Source: Micromonospora sp. KC723 (lineage in GTDB: Bacteria; Actinomycetota; Actinomycetes; Mycobacteriales; Micromonosporaceae). Taken from it: a stretch of DNA of 64,000 bases. How positions within the stretch are numbered: the first letter of the stretch is position 1; each line of letters begins with the position of its first letter. The position numbers and the translations under genes were made by a program. Of this stretch, positions 15,914 to 25,068 are shown in pieces. The notes below the pieces were generated by a model that was given only the letters and a program-made list of their open reading frames with translations, had not been told where the DNA came from and did not search any database. The DNA is taken from NCBI RefSeq assembly GCF_004348595.1, contig NZ_SMKD01000011.1, positions 1 to 64,000 on the forward strand, given 5' to 3'.

Positions 15914-17674
15914 ATGCCCACCCTGCGTCTCGCCCTGTCCCAGGTCAACCCGACCGTCGGGGACCTCGCCGGCAACGCCGCGCTGGTCCGCGCCTGGACC
16001 CGTAAGGCCGCCGACGCCGGCGCCCAGCTCGTCGCCTTCCCGGAGATGATGCTGACCGGCTACCCCGTCGAGGATCTGGTCTTCCGCCGCTCGTTCGTGG
16101 CGGCGTCGAAGGCCGCGCTGGACCGGCTCGCCGCCGACCTGGCCGGCGACGGTCTGGGCGACCTGCCGGTGGTGGTCGGCTACCTCGACGCCGACGGCCC
16201 GCCCCAGGTCGCCGGGGACGCCCAGCCGGGCCGGGGGGCCCGCAACGCCGCCGCGCTGCTGCATGGCGGCGCGGTGGTGACCACCTACTTCAAGCACCAC
16301 CTGCCCAACTACGGCGTCTTCGACGAGGACCGCTACTTCGTCCCGGGAGACGCGTTGACCGTGGTGCGGGTCGGCGGCGTGGACGTCGCGTTGACCATCT
16401 GCGAGGACCTCTGGCAGGCCGGTGGCCCGTTCGCGGTGGCCGGGCAGGCCGGCGTCGGCCTGGTGGTCAACATCAACGGCTCGCCGTACGAGCTGAACAA
16501 GGACGACATCCGGCTGCCGCTGGTACGCCGCCGGGCCGCGGAGGCCGGCGCCACCATCGCGTACGTCAACATGATCGGCGGGCAGGACGAGCTGGTCTTC
16601 GAGGGCGACTCGATGGTCGTGGCCGCCGACGGCACGCTGCTGGCCCGCGCCCCGCAGTTCGTCGAACACCTGCTGGTCCACGACGTCGAGCTGCCCGAGG
16701 CGGGCCCGCCCGGCCCGGAGGCCGAGGAACTCGCCGACGGGATGCGGGTGCTGCGGCGTACCGTCGCGGCGATCCCGCCTGCCCCGGTGGGCCCGGCGGC
16801 CGACGGTGGGACGATGGCGCCGGTCGCCGACGAGGCCGAGGTGTGGCAGGCGTTGGTGCTCGGCCTGCGTGACTACGTCAACAAGAACCACTTCCCCTCC
16901 GTGGTGCTCGGCCTCTCCGGCGGCATCGACTCGGCGGTGGTGGCGGCGCTCGCCGTCGACGCGCTCGGGCCCGACCGGGTGGTGGGCGTCTCCCTGCCCA
17001 GCCAGCACTCCTCGGAGCACTCCCGGGTCGACGCGGAGGAACTGGCCAAGCGGACCGGGCTGGACTACCGGATCGAGCCGATCCAGCCGATGGTGGACAC
17101 GTTCCTGGCCAACCTGTCGTTGGCCGGGGTGGCGGTGGAGAACCTCCAGGCCCGGGTGCGGGGCGTGGTCCTGATGGCGCTGTCGAACCAGGAGGGGCAC
17201 CTGGTCCTCACCACCGGCAACAAGAGCGAGCTGGCGGTGGGCTACTCCACCCTCTACGGCGACTCGGTCGGCGGCTTCAACCCGGTCAAGGACGTCTGGA
17301 AGACGCTGATCTGGCGGCTGGCGAAGTGGCGCAACGCCGACGCCGCCGCCCGGGGCGAGACCCCGCCGATCCCGGAGAACTCCATCGGCAAGCCGCCGTC
17401 GGCCGAGCTGAGCCCCGGCCAGCTCGACAGCGACAGCCTTCCCGAGTACGACGTGCTCGACCCGATCCTGATCGGCTACGTCGACGGCGACCTGGGCCGG
17501 GACGGGCTGGTCTCCTCCGGGCACGACCCGGCGGTGGTGGACAAGGTGCTCCGGCTGGTGGACATCGCCGAGTACAAGCGCCGCCAGTCCGCCCCGGGCA
17601 CGAAGATCTCCATGAAGGCGTTCGGGCGGGACCGCCGGCTGCCGATCACCAACCGCTGGCGGGAGAACGGCTGA
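15914..17674 (+). CDS. nadE: Glutamine-dependent NAD+ synthetase
   Basis: 586 residues from the ATG at 15914. The N-terminal nitrilase-like glutaminase domain (about 1-270) has the Glu of FPEMMLTGYP, the Lys of KHHLPNYGVFDEDRYF and the Cys of LTICEDLW. The C-terminal synthetase domain (about 300-586) has the pyrophosphatase loop VLGLSGGIDSAVVAALAVDA, TTGNKSELAVGYSTLYGD and the C-terminal KAFGRDRRLPITNRWR. It converts nicotinic acid adenine dinucleotide to NAD+ with ATP, channelling ammonia from glutamine between domains. The size and two-domain form match the two-domain NadE of actinobacteria. It is divergent from glnA2 across 213 bp. Confidence 0.96.
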   Translation: MPTLRLALSQVNPTVGDLAGNAALVRAWTRKAADAGAQLVAFPEMMLTGYPVEDLVFRRSFVAASKAALDRLAADLAGDGLGDLPVVVGYLDADGPPQVAGDAQPGRGARNAAALLHGGAVVTTYFKHHLPNYGVFDEDRYFVPGDALTVVRVGGVDVALTICEDLWQAGGPFAVAGQAGVGLVVNINGSPYELNKDDIRLPLVRRRAAEAGATIAYVNMIGGQDELVFEGDSMVVAADGTLLARAPQFVEHLLVHDVELPEAGPPGPEAEELADGMRVLRRTVAAIPPAPVGPAADGGTMAPVADEAEVWQALVLGLRDYVNKNHFPSVVLGLSGGIDSAVVAALAVDALGPDRVVGVSLPSQHSSEHSRVDAEELAKRTGLDYRIEPIQPMVDTFLANLSLAGVAVENLQARVRGVVLMALSNQEGHLVLTTGNKSELAVGYSTLYGDSVGGFNPVKDVWKTLIWRLAKWRNADAAARGETPPIPENSIGKPPSAELSPGQLDSDSLPEYDVLDPILIGYVDGDLGRDGLVSSGHDPAVVDKVLRLVDIAEYKRRQSAPGTKISMKAFGRDRRLPITNRWRENG

Positions 17675-17725
17675 CTTCTCCCGGCTGCGCGACCCACCGG
17701 TGGCCGCCGACGGGTTCGTGGTCGT

Positions 17726-17752
17726 GGCGGGGTCCGGCACCCGGGCCCCGCC
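17726..17752 (+). terminator. Probable nadE terminator
   Basis: A 10-bp GC-rich stem with one G-U pair (17726-17735 with 17743-17752) and a 7-base loop lies 51 bases after the nadE stop and before panB. Confidence 0.45.
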
Positions 17753-17870
17753 CCGGCACGTCCGGGAGTGACATCCTGCACTGCACCCTGCCCGGAGGGG
17801 GTCGCCCGGTGCGACGATCGCGGCAGGTACCCGGGGACCGCGACAGCGGCCTCGAGGAGAGGAGACAGTC

Positions 17871-18716
17871 ATGGTGGAGTCCACCCCGACCGAGGTGACC
17901 GCCCTCTACGGCGGCCCGGCGACCCGACGGGTCCGCACCCGCGACCTGATCGCCGCCAAGGAACGCGGCGAGCGCTGGGCCATGCTCACCTCGTACGACC
18001 AGTACACCGCCGGTGTCTTCGACGCCGCCGGCATCCCGGTGCTGCTGGTCGGCGACTCGGCGGCGAACAACGTGTTCGGCTACGAGACGACCCTGCCGGT
18101 GACCGCCGAGGAGCTGCTGCCGCTGGTGCGGGCCGTGGTGCGGGCGACCCGGCAGTCGCTGGTCGTCGGCGACCTGCCGTTCGGCTCGTACGAGGAGGGG
18201 CCGGCGCAGGCGCTGCGCACCGCGGTGCGGTTCATGAAGGAGGGCGGCTGCCACGCGGTGAAGCTGGAGGGCGGACGGCGGTGCGCCGCGCAGATCGCCG
18301 CGATCGTGGGCGCCGGCATCCCGGTGATGGCGCACATCGGCTTCACCCCACAGAGTGAGCACACCCTGGGCGGCTACCGGGTGCAGGGGCGCGGTGACGC
18401 GGCCGACGACGTGCTGGCCGACGCCCGGGCGGTGGCCGAGGCGGGCGCGTTCGCGGTGGTGCTGGAGATGGTGCCGGGCGAGGTGGCCAAGCGGATCACC
18501 GCCGAGCTGGACATCCCGACCGTCGGCATCGGCGCCGGGCCCGACACCGACGCGCAGGTGCTGGTCTGGCAGGACATGGCGGGCCTGCGCACCGGGCGGG
18601 CGCCCCGGTTCGTCAAGCGGTACGCCGACCTGGCCGGGGCGCTGGCCGACGCGACCCGCCGCTTCGCCGACGAGGTACGCGGCGGCGAGTTCCCGGCCGC
18701 CGAGCACACCTTCTGA
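17871..18716 (+). CDS. panB: 3-methyl-2-oxobutanoate hydroxymethyltransferase
   Basis: 281 residues, a normal PanB length. The TIM-barrel signatures are present: [20 protein letters not shown], the Mg2+-binding Asp residues of LLVGDSAAN and [10 protein letters not shown], the KLEGG strand, [20 protein letters not shown], and the catalytic Glu in VVLEMVP. It transfers a hydroxymethyl group from methylene-tetrahydrofolate to ketoisovalerate, the first step of pantothenate synthesis. It stands alone, without panC or panD beside it. The ATG at 17871 follows a clear GAGGAGAGGAG ribosome binding site. Confidence 0.96.
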   Translation: MVESTPTEVTALYGGPATRRVRTRDLIAAKERGERWAMLTSYDQYTAGVFDAAGIPVLLVGDSAANNVFGYETTLPVTAEELLPLVRAVVRATRQSLVVGDLPFGSYEEGPAQALRTAVRFMKEGGCHAVKLEGGRRCAAQIAAIVGAGIPVMAHIGFTPQSEHTLGGYRVQGRGDAADDVLADARAVAEAGAFAVVLEMVPGEVAKRITAELDIPTVGIGAGPDTDAQVLVWQDMAGLRTGRAPRFVKRYADLAGALADATRRFADEVRGGEFPAAEHTF

Positions 18717-18783
18717 CCGCCACGGGCCGGGACGACGGGGACGGGTACGCACGGACCGGGGCAAACCGCTAGGGTGCCCGTCC

Positions 18784-19284
18784 GTGACTCGTGCTCGTTT
18801 CTCAACTGTTGTCCTGACCTCTGTTTCCCTGCTGACGCTCGCGGCGTGCGGCGGGGAGGAGCCGTCGACGACGGCCGCTCCCACGCCGTCCACCACCACC
18901 TCCGCCACCGCGGACACCCCCTCCGCCACCGGGTCCTCGGCTGCCGCCGCGGACCCGGCGAGCGACAAGAAGCTCTGCGAGGCGGCGAAGAAGATCGGCG
19001 ACGAGTCGAAGGCGGCCGTCGTGAAGGCCGTGTCGTCGGGTCAGGACCCGACGCCGTTGATGAAGAAGGCCTACACCGACATGGCCGAGGGGATGGTGGC
19101 GACGGCCGCGACCGGCGGTTCCGGCAGCGAGGTGGCGACTGCCCTGGCCGCGTTCGGCACGGAGGCCGGCAAGGTGGCGGGCGCCGCGGACATGACCGCC
19201 GCCGCGGACGGCGCCGGCCTGAGAAAGGCCAGTGCGGACGCCAACGCCGCCTGCAAGCAGGTCGGCGTCAACGTCAACTTCTGA
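18784..19284 (+). CDS. Small lipoprotein with Ser/Thr-rich linker
   Basis: 166 residues from the GTG at 18784. The N-terminus is a type II signal peptide with lipobox LTLAAC (about residues 16-21). Next come a Ser/Thr/Pro/Ala-rich spacer of about 40 residues and an Ala-rich helical domain with two cysteines (KKLCEAAKK and NAACKQVGVNVNF) that could form a disulfide linking its ends. It should be anchored on the outer face of the membrane. No function can be assigned. It begins 67 bp after panB, and a strong terminator follows. Confidence 0.8.
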   Translation: MTRARFSTVVLTSVSLLTLAACGGEEPSTTAAPTPSTTTSATADTPSATGSSAAAADPASDKKLCEAAKKIGDESKAAVVKAVSSGQDPTPLMKKAYTDMAEGMVATAATGGSGSEVATALAAFGTEAGKVAGAADMTAAADGAGLRKASADANAACKQVGVNVNF

Positions 19285-19288
19285 TCCC

Positions 19289-19346
19289 GGGCCCCGCCGG
19301 TCGCGGCGTGCCGACAGGTCGGCCCGCCGCGCGACCGGCGGGGCCC
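19289..19346. terminator. Strong hairpin terminator
   Basis: A perfect 17-bp stem (19289-19305 with 19330-19346) encloses a 24-base loop, directly after the lipoprotein stop and before the convergent VOC-gene stop at 19392. Confidence 0.75.
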
Positions 19347-19391
19347 GCCCACTGCGGCGCTCTCCCCGCGTCCCGGCCCGCCGATCAGGGA

Positions 19392-19835
19392 TCAGCTGAC
19401 GCAGAACTCGTTGCCCTCCGGATCGGCGAGCTGCACCGAGTAGTAGTCGTTCGTCGGATCGTCCATCGCCCCGAGCACCCGCGCCCCGAGCACCACCAAC
19501 CGGTCCACCTCGGCGTCGACCCGGGCCCGCCGCTCGGGCAGCGGCACCGTCCGGCCGCCGCCGGGCCGAAGGTCGATGTGGAGCCGGTTCTTCACCGACT
19601 TGGCCTCGGGCACCGGCTGGAACCAGATGGGCGGCCCCCCGCCGGCGGGATCCTCGATCCGATCCTGGCAGTCACCCTCGGGCAGCTCCGCCGCGGGCAC
19701 CCCCACCGACAGGTACCACGCCCGCCAGGTCGGGAAGCCGCTCGGCGGAGGCTGCGGACGGTACCTCAGCGCCGCCGCCCAGAACCCGACCAGCCGGGAC
19801 GCGTCCCGGCAGTCAACCGTCAGTTGCCACGTCAT
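19392..19835 (-). CDS. VOC/glyoxalase-like domain protein
   Basis: 147 residues. Features include TWQLTVDCRDASRLVGFWAA at the N-terminus, the KNRLHIDLRPGG His in the middle, and a C-terminal VQLADPEGNEFCVS with the Glu of the second metal-ligand set. This matches the glyoxalase-like family in which two beta-alpha-beta modules bind a metal. The substrate is unknown. It is a different subfamily from the VOC protein at 12646. It lies 73 bp beyond the start of the F420 reductase gene and converges on the lipoprotein gene. Confidence 0.85.
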   Translation of the reverse strand: MTWQLTVDCRDASRLVGFWAAALRYRPQPPPSGFPTWRAWYLSVGVPAAELPEGDCQDRIEDPAGGGPPIWFQPVPEAKSVKNRLHIDLRPGGGRTVPLPERRARVDAEVDRLVVLGARVLGAMDDPTNDYYSVQLADPEGNEFCVS

Positions 19836-19908
19836 GCGAACACCCTGACATCCACCTACGACAGCGGTTCTCGCACGGATCCGGGCAGGATCCGCGCGGC
19901 GTCGGTCA

Positions 19909-20607
19909 TCAGAGATCGGTGACGCGGATGCCGGCGTGTGCCTTGTAGCGCTTGTTGATGGCGATCAGGTTGGCGGTGAACGCCTCGATCTGGTGGGCGT
20001 TGCGCAACCGGCCGGCGTAGATGCCGCGCATGCCGGGGATCCGGGCGGCCAACGCCCCGACGATGTCGACCAGTTCCCGGTCCTCGGTGCAGATCAGCAC
20101 GTCGAGCTCGATGCGGTCGATCTCCGGGTCGGCCAGCAACGGGGCGCTGACGTGGTTGAACGCGGCGCAGACCCGCGAGTCGGGCAGCAGGGCGGCGGCC
20201 TGCTGCACGGCGCTGCCCTCCGCCACCGGCAACGCGTACGGGCCCTGCTTGTCGAAGCCGAGCGGGTTGACACAGTCGACCACGATCGTGCCGGCGAGCG
20301 GTTCGGCCAGAGCGGCGACGGTGGCGGCGTGCCCGTCCCACGGCACCGCGATGACGGCCACGTCGCTGCGGCGGGCGACCTCCTCGTTGCCCGCCCCGGT
20401 CACCTCGGTCCCGGCCGGCACCCCCGGCAGGGCCGCGATCTCGGCGGCGGCCTCGGCGGCGCGCTCGGCGGAACGGGAACCGATCAGCACCGTCTGCCCG
20501 GCCCGGGCGAACCGGTAGGCGAGACCCCGCCCCTGGTCGCCGGTGCCACCGATGATGCCGACGGTCAGCCCGGAGACGTCGGGCAGCGTGGTCGCGTCGT
20601 AAGCCAT
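19909..20607 (-). CDS. npdG: NADPH-dependent F420 reductase
   Basis: 232 residues. The N-terminal Rossmann motif GIIGGTGDQGRGLAYRF is followed by LIGSRSAERA, whose Ser/Arg pair binds the NADP 2'-phosphate. Then come VIAVPWDGHAATV, VVDCVNPLGFDKQGPYALPV and a C-terminal helical F420-binding part (AAFNHVSAPLLADPEI). This is the Fno/NpdG family, which transfers hydride between NADPH and coenzyme F420 and supplies F420H2 to reductases common in actinomycetes. No F420 biosynthesis gene is in the window. The flanking RNase gene is on the same strand with 69 bp between, probably separate. Confidence 0.92.
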   Translation of the reverse strand: MAYDATTLPDVSGLTVGIIGGTGDQGRGLAYRFARAGQTVLIGSRSAERAAEAAAEIAALPGVPAGTEVTGAGNEEVARRSDVAVIAVPWDGHAATVAALAEPLAGTIVVDCVNPLGFDKQGPYALPVAEGSAVQQAAALLPDSRVCAAFNHVSAPLLADPEIDRIELDVLICTEDRELVDIVGALAARIPGMRGIYAGRLRNAHQIEAFTANLIAINKRYKAHAGIRVTDL

Positions 20608-20676
20608 ACGATCATCCTCGCAAACGGTCCCGCCGGGCAGCAGCGCCCGTCACTGTGACAAACCCCGCCCCGAGGG

Positions 20677-22110
20677 TCAGTCGTGGGCGAAGATCACCGT
20701 GCGTCGGGCCGGGTCGGCGGTGACCAGTCGGACCTGGATCCGCTCGCCCAGCGGCAGGTGGCCGACGCACCGGGCGCGCACCGGCGGGTCGTCCAACGCC
20801 ACCGTGCCGCCGGGCTGCCGGCCCGGCCTCGACTGCCCGTTGGGCGGGGCGTCCACGTCGAGCACGGCGGCGGCGAAGGTCTCCCCCACCCGGTGCGCGA
20901 GCAGCACCGCCTCGGCCAGCTCGATCGCGCCCCGGGTGGCGGCGCCGGCCGTGCGGTCGGTCGCGGCCATCACCTCGGGCAGCCGGGGCAGCGCCGCCCT
21001 GGCCCAGTCGGGCACCGGCCGGCCCTCGTGCAGGGCCAGGCAGACCTCCGTCGCGTACCGGTCGGCCAGCCGCCGCAGCGGGGCCGTGACGTGGGCGTAC
21101 GCGGCGGCGACGCCGCCGTGCTCCGGCTGCTCGGGCGGCTCTCCGTCGAAGGCCGTGTACGCGGCCCCGCGCATCAGCTCGGCCGCCTGGTCGACGAAGG
21201 CGGCGGCCCGGGACCGGGTGGTGTCCAGCCCCGCCAGCAGCTCGCCGATGCTGGTCCCGTTCAACCAGGGCACGCCCAGCGCCGTCGCCGCGGCACGAAG
21301 CCGGGCCACCGCCTCGGGCTTCGGCGGCGGCATGGTCCGTAGCAGGCCGATCCCGCCGGCGAGCATGATGTCGGCGGCGGCCATCCCGGTGAGCAGGGAG
21401 ATCTGGGCGTTGTGGTCCTCCATCGGCACCGGGGGGCGCAGCACCAGCCGCCAGCCGTCACCGTCGGGTTCGACGTCCTGCTCGGGCAACGGCAGGTTGA
21501 CCGCGCCCCGGCGCAGTCCCCGGGCGGTGAGCAGAGCGCCGATCTCGGGCAGCAGGGCGATCGGCTCGGGCAGCGTCCCGGTCTCGGCGGCGGCCTGCAC
21601 CCCGACGTAGTCGAGCTTGGCGCGGCTGCGTACCCGGGCGCGTTCCAGCGCGACGGCGACGGTGTCACCGTCGGCGTCGAGGTCGAGGGTCCACACCACC
21701 GCCGCCCGGTCGACGTCGGGCAGCAGGCTGGCCGCGCCCTCGCTGAGTGTGTGCGGGTGCAGCGGCACGTTGCCGTCGGGAAGGTAGACGGTCTGCCCAC
21801 GCCGCCAGGTCTCCGCCTCCAGCGGACCGCCGGGGCGGACGTGGGCGGCGACGTCGGCGATGGCGTACCGCACCCGGAAGCCGCCGCCGGGGCGGCGGCT
21901 CAGGTGCATCGCCTGGTCGAGGTCACGGGAGGTCGCCGGGTCGACCGTGACGAAGGGCACGTCGGTGCGGTCGACCCGGTCGGGCGGCGGGGCGGCGGCC
22001 GCCTCGTCCGCCTCGCGCTGCGCCGCGGCCGGGAAACCGTCCGGCAGTCCCAGCTCGCGGCGCAGCGCACCGAAGTCGATGCGGGGCGCCAACACACGTC
22101 GGATGACCAC
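20677..22110 (-). CDS. RNB-domain ribonuclease (RNase II/R-like)
   Basis: 477 residues from a GTG. The catalytic RNB core carries the metal-binding aspartates in TVDPATSRDLDQAMHL (about residues 55-70), followed by YAIADVAAHVRPGG, YLPDGNVPLHPHTLSEGAAS and, near the C-terminus, HVTAPLRRLADRYATEV. There are no N-terminal cold-shock domains, and the C-terminal S1-like part is short, as in the compact actinobacterial RNB proteins. It should degrade single-stranded RNA 3' to 5'. It neighbours the histone-like gene on the same strand with a 65-bp gap. Confidence 0.9.
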   Translation of the reverse strand: MVIRRVLAPRIDFGALRRELGLPDGFPAAAQREADEAAAAPPPDRVDRTDVPFVTVDPATSRDLDQAMHLSRRPGGGFRVRYAIADVAAHVRPGGPLEAETWRRGQTVYLPDGNVPLHPHTLSEGAASLLPDVDRAAVVWTLDLDADGDTVAVALERARVRSRAKLDYVGVQAAAETGTLPEPIALLPEIGALLTARGLRRGAVNLPLPEQDVEPDGDGWRLVLRPPVPMEDHNAQISLLTGMAAADIMLAGGIGLLRTMPPPKPEAVARLRAAATALGVPWLNGTSIGELLAGLDTTRSRAAAFVDQAAELMRGAAYTAFDGEPPEQPEHGGVAAAYAHVTAPLRRLADRYATEVCLALHEGRPVPDWARAALPRLPEVMAATDRTAGAATRGAIELAEAVLLAHRVGETFAAAVLDVDAPPNGQSRPGRQPGGTVALDDPPVRARCVGHLPLGERIQVRLVTADPARRTVIFAHD

Positions 22111-22175
22111 GGGTCAATCCTGGCAGCCCCGCCGATGATCCGCTCTCCGGCACAGGGGCGGTCGTCTCCGTACGG

Positions 22176-23036
22176 TCAGCCGGTGGCCTTCCGGGCGCGC
22201 GAGCGGGTACCGGTCGGCGCGGCGGCGCGGGCGGCTGCGGTACGCGACGGGGCCTTGCGGGCGGTGGTCTTCTTCGCGGGCGTGGTCTTCGCCGCCGCCT
22301 TACGGGCGGTGGTCGACGACGTGGCGGTCGCCCTCTTCGCCGGCGCCTTCCCGGCGGTGGTCTTCGTCGCCGGCGCCTTCCTGGTGGTGGTCTTCGTCAC
22401 CGGCGCCTTCTTCGCCGCCGTGGTGGTCTTCTTCGCGGCGGCCGTGGTCGTCTTCTTCGCCGTGCCGGCGCTCCTGCGGACCGCGGCGGTGGCCTTCCTG
22501 CCGGTGGAGGTCACCTTCCGGGCGGCCGCGGTGGACTTCGCGGTGGTGGTCTTCTTCGCCGCGCCGGTGGTCTTCCGGGCGGCGGTGCCGGCCTTCTTCG
22601 CCGTCGCCGTGGTCTTCTTCGCCCCGGCGGTGGTCCTGGTGACGGCCTTCTTGGCCGGAGCCTTCTTCGCCGTCGTCCTGGTCGCCGGGGCCTTCTTCAC
22701 GGCGGTCTTCGTCGCCGCCGTGGTCCTCTTCGTCGCCGGCGCCTTCGTCGCCGCCGTGGTTCTCTTCGCCGCCGTGGTTCTCTTCGCCGCCGTGGTCCTC
22801 TTCGCCGCCGTGGTCTTCTTCGCCGCCGTGGTCTTCTTCGCGGCGGTCGCCGTGCTCGCCGGGGCACGCCCGGTCCCAGCACCCGCGGCGCTCGGTGACG
22901 TCTTGCCGGCCGGCGCCCTCCGGGCCGTCACGGTGGCCGGTACGGACCGGCGTGCCACGGTGGTGCCGGCGCGCCGCTCCGCCGCGGCGGACTTCCTGGC
23001 GGCCGGGCGGGTGGTGGCCTGTTGTGCTTCGGCCAT
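22176..23036 (-). CDS. Histone H1-like, Lys/Ala/Thr-rich repetitive protein
   Basis: 286 residues from the ATG at 23036, which has a strong AAGGAGG upstream. Almost the whole protein is Ala, Lys, Thr, Arg and Pro in short repeats (AAKKTT, APAKK, TTARKAP). It resembles the C-terminal tail of actinobacterial HupB/HupS and eukaryotic histone H1. There is no HU-type folded domain and no other recognisable domain, so it is a freestanding basic tail. It probably binds DNA or RNA non-specifically and condenses the nucleoid; this is inference from composition. A run of near-identical 18-bp units encodes the N-terminal third. It lies between an RNase gene and a small conserved gene, all on the minus strand. 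Confidence 0.85.
   Translation of the reverse strand: MAEAQQATTRPAARKSAAAERRAGTTVARRSVPATVTARRAPAGKTSPSAAGAGTGRAPASTATAAKKTTAAKKTTAAKRTTAAKRTTAAKRTTAATKAPATKRTTAATKTAVKKAPATRTTAKKAPAKKAVTRTTAGAKKTTATAKKAGTAARKTTGAAKKTTTAKSTAAARKVTSTGRKATAAVRRSAGTAKKTTTAAAKKTTTAAKKAPVTKTTTRKAPATKTTAGKAPAKRATATSSTTARKAAAKTTPAKKTTARKAPSRTAAARAAAPTGTRSRARKATG
22747..22836. repeat. Five tandem 18-bp units inside the histone-like gene
   Basis: Units 22747-22764, 22765-22782, 22783-22800, 22801-22818 and 22819-22836 differ by only one to three bases. Each encodes a hexapeptide of the AAKKTT/AAKRTT type. Such an array is prone to expansion and contraction. Confidence 0.85.
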
Positions 23037-23118
23037 CTCGGTTCCCTCCTTGGGGACATGCGCTCGCGTGCCTCGCCTGGAGGCACGGAGTTCCTCGACG
23101 CGGGCTGTCCCGCGCCGC

Positions 23119-23322
23119 CTATCTGCCCTCCCCGGCCCAGCGGGCGTCCTCGGCCTCCCACGCTTCGTTACGCTCCCGCACCTTCTGCAGGGCGTTCTCC
23201 GCGTCGGCGGCTGAGGCGTACGGCCCGAGAACGTGCCGGGCGGGACACACGTCGGCATCGGTCTCGACCCGGTGGTGTCGCGTGCACCAGTAGTAGTGCC
23301 CGCCACGTCCGCTGTCGTTCAT
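23119..23322 (-). CDS. Small conserved hypothetical protein, CxRHH type
   Basis: 67 residues from the ATG at 23322. It begins MNDSGRGGHYYWCTRHHRVE, then has a second Cys/His pair (DVCPARHVLGPY) and a C-terminal charged helix (ALQKVRERNEAWEAED). The two Cys-x2/3-His pairs could bind a zinc ion. Proteins of this kind are annotated as hypothetical in many actinomycetes. It precedes the histone-like gene on the same strand (83 bp to that start), so they may share a transcript. Confidence 0.75.
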   Translation of the reverse strand: MNDSGRGGHYYWCTRHHRVETDADVCPARHVLGPYASAADAENALQKVRERNEAWEAEDARWAGEGR

Positions 23323-23466
23323 GAGATCACTGTGCACCGAGAGCAGCCCGGCCGCCACCGGATCGGACAAATACGCGCCGGCTTCCACATTAGACCTGCT
23401 CACGGGCCTGCGGGCGGGAACAACGGAACCGGCCCGCGGAGGACGGGGCAGCCGGGAAGCCGGTCG

Positions 23467-23913
23467 GTGACGCAGAATCCCGGGGTGCGTTTCGGGGGAG
23501 GAAGATCGGCGTGGACGCGACACGGCCTGATCGCCGGGGCTGTCGCGGTGGTGCTGACCGCGGTCGGGACGGTGGCGACGCCCCTGCTGCGGGACCGCTC
23601 GCAGCAACGCTTGGAGCAGCGGGCCGCCCGCGAGGTGATCGCGACCGCCCAGTGGACGCGCACGCAGTTGCTGGCCGACCCGGCGGCCGGGCAGGCGACG
23701 CTGCGCGGGATCGCCGACCGCGCCGACGGCGTCGAGGTGCTCACCCTGGAGACCGGCGCCGCCGGCGTCCGGCTGGTTTTCCGGGTTCGCGTGGCGAAGA
23801 CCGCGTCGAGCGTCTTCGGGTGGCAGCGGGCCACCGCGTACGGCTGCTTCGCGCAGGTGGTGGGCTCGGGCCCCGGTCCGGCGGCGCTGGAACGGGTGCC
23901 GTGCCCGTCGTGA
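23467..23913 (+). CDS. Membrane-anchored hypothetical protein
   Basis: About 148 residues from a GTG at 23467 (a second in-frame GTG lies about 18 bases on). A single transmembrane helix (about residues 19-38, LIAGAVAVVLTAVGTVATPL) is followed by an exported domain of about 105 residues with two cysteines (YGCFAQVVGSG and ERVPCPS). It looks like a type II membrane protein with its C-terminus outside. No family is recognised. It is followed after 58 bp by the broken M48 gene. Confidence 0.65.
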   Translation: MTQNPGVRFGGGRSAWTRHGLIAGAVAVVLTAVGTVATPLLRDRSQQRLEQRAAREVIATAQWTRTQLLADPAAGQATLRGIADRADGVEVLTLETGAAGVRLVFRVRVAKTASSVFGWQRATAYGCFAQVVGSGPGPAALERVPCPS

Positions 23914-23971
23914 CCGGCTCCGCTGAACGGCCGGTACCACGGCGCAGCCGGCACCGGCAGGATCGGCGGTC

Positions 23972-25016
23972 GTGACCAGGACGACGGCCGGGACGGGATC
24001 CTGTCCGCGCTGCGGTGCGACGACCGTTTCGGTGCGCGAGGCGTTGCCCTGGTGCGCCCGCTGCGAGTGGAACCTGGACGGCTACGACCAGGACCGGCAG
24101 GCGCCGGAGTTCGGCTGGTCGTGGGCCGACCGGCTGACCCGGCAGCAGTACGCCGCGCTCGTGGATCGCCCGCTGGACGCGACCGGGCTGGGGGTGGCCG
24201 GGGTCATCACCGCGTTCGTCTCGCTGCTGCTGGCCGCCGGAGTGGTGGCGATGGCGGCGGCGCTGCTCTTCGCGTACCCCTTCCCGAACCTCGCCGTCGT
24301 CGCCGGGCTGGCGTTGCTCGGTCTGGCGGTGGTGCTACGGCCCCGCCTCGGGCGGTTGGACCGGGAGAGGGAGGTGCTCTCGCGGGATCAGGCACCGCAA
24401 CTGCACGCCCTGGTCGAGGAGGTGGCGGCGGCGATCGGCGCACCGGTGCCGCACGTGGTCGGCGTCGACGGGAGCATCAACGCGTACGCGACGTCGATGG
24501 GGCTGCGCCGGCGACGGGTGCTCTGCCTGGGACTGCCGCCAGATGCTGTCGTGGCTGTTGTCCCGGCTGCTCTTCGCCGGTCACCTGCTCCTGGTGGTGA
24601 CGGCGCTGCGGGACAGCCAGCGGGCCGAGTACCTGGCCGACGAGATGTCGGCCAGGGCCGCCGGCACCGCCGGAGCGACCGGCCTGCTCGACGTCCTGCT
24701 CAGCGGCGAGTCGGTGGCGTTGGTCGTCCGTCAGGCATCGCGCGCCGGGCACGGACCGGCGACGTGGCGGGCGGGCGTGGCGAGGTCGCTGGCCGGAGCC
24801 GGCGAGCGACTGCCCCTGCTGCGCCAGCTCTCCCTGCGCGAGCAGGTGTCGCTCTTCGCGTCCCACCCGCCCGCCGGTCTGCGGCACCGGATGCTCACCG
24901 CCCGCGCCGGGCAGCACCCTCGGGTGGTGGTCACCGAGACCCGCGCGGAGCGGATCGACGCGGAGTTGGCCCGGCACTACCAACGGGTGAGCCGCGACCT
25001 GGCCTGGTCCGGCTGA
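23972..25016 (+). pseudogene. M48-family metallopeptidase with zinc ribbon, active site deleted and frameshifted
   Basis: The N-terminal frame, from the GTG at 23972, gives a zinc ribbon (CPRCG and CARCEWN), two membrane helices, and the M48 core up to RRRVLCLGLPP at about 24540. The rest of the protein (LLSWLLSRLLFAGHLLLVV, then SQRAEYLADEMSARAAGT) continues only in another frame, to a stop at 25016. In intact relatives these parts are joined by some 50-70 residues that include the HExxH zinc motif. Here that block is missing, and the joint at about 24537-24543 is out of frame. Only the third zinc-ligand region (RAEYLAD) remains. The product cannot be an active protease. Confidence 0.8.
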
Positions 25017-25068
25017 CACCCCGCCGCCTGCCGACACAGGGCGCGACCGCGGGGGCTAGGGTCGCCGG

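Noticed and set aside
22747..22836. Regularly spaced repeats that could suggest a CRISPR array
   Set aside because: The units are contiguous 18-bp coding repeats without spacers, inside the histone-like gene.
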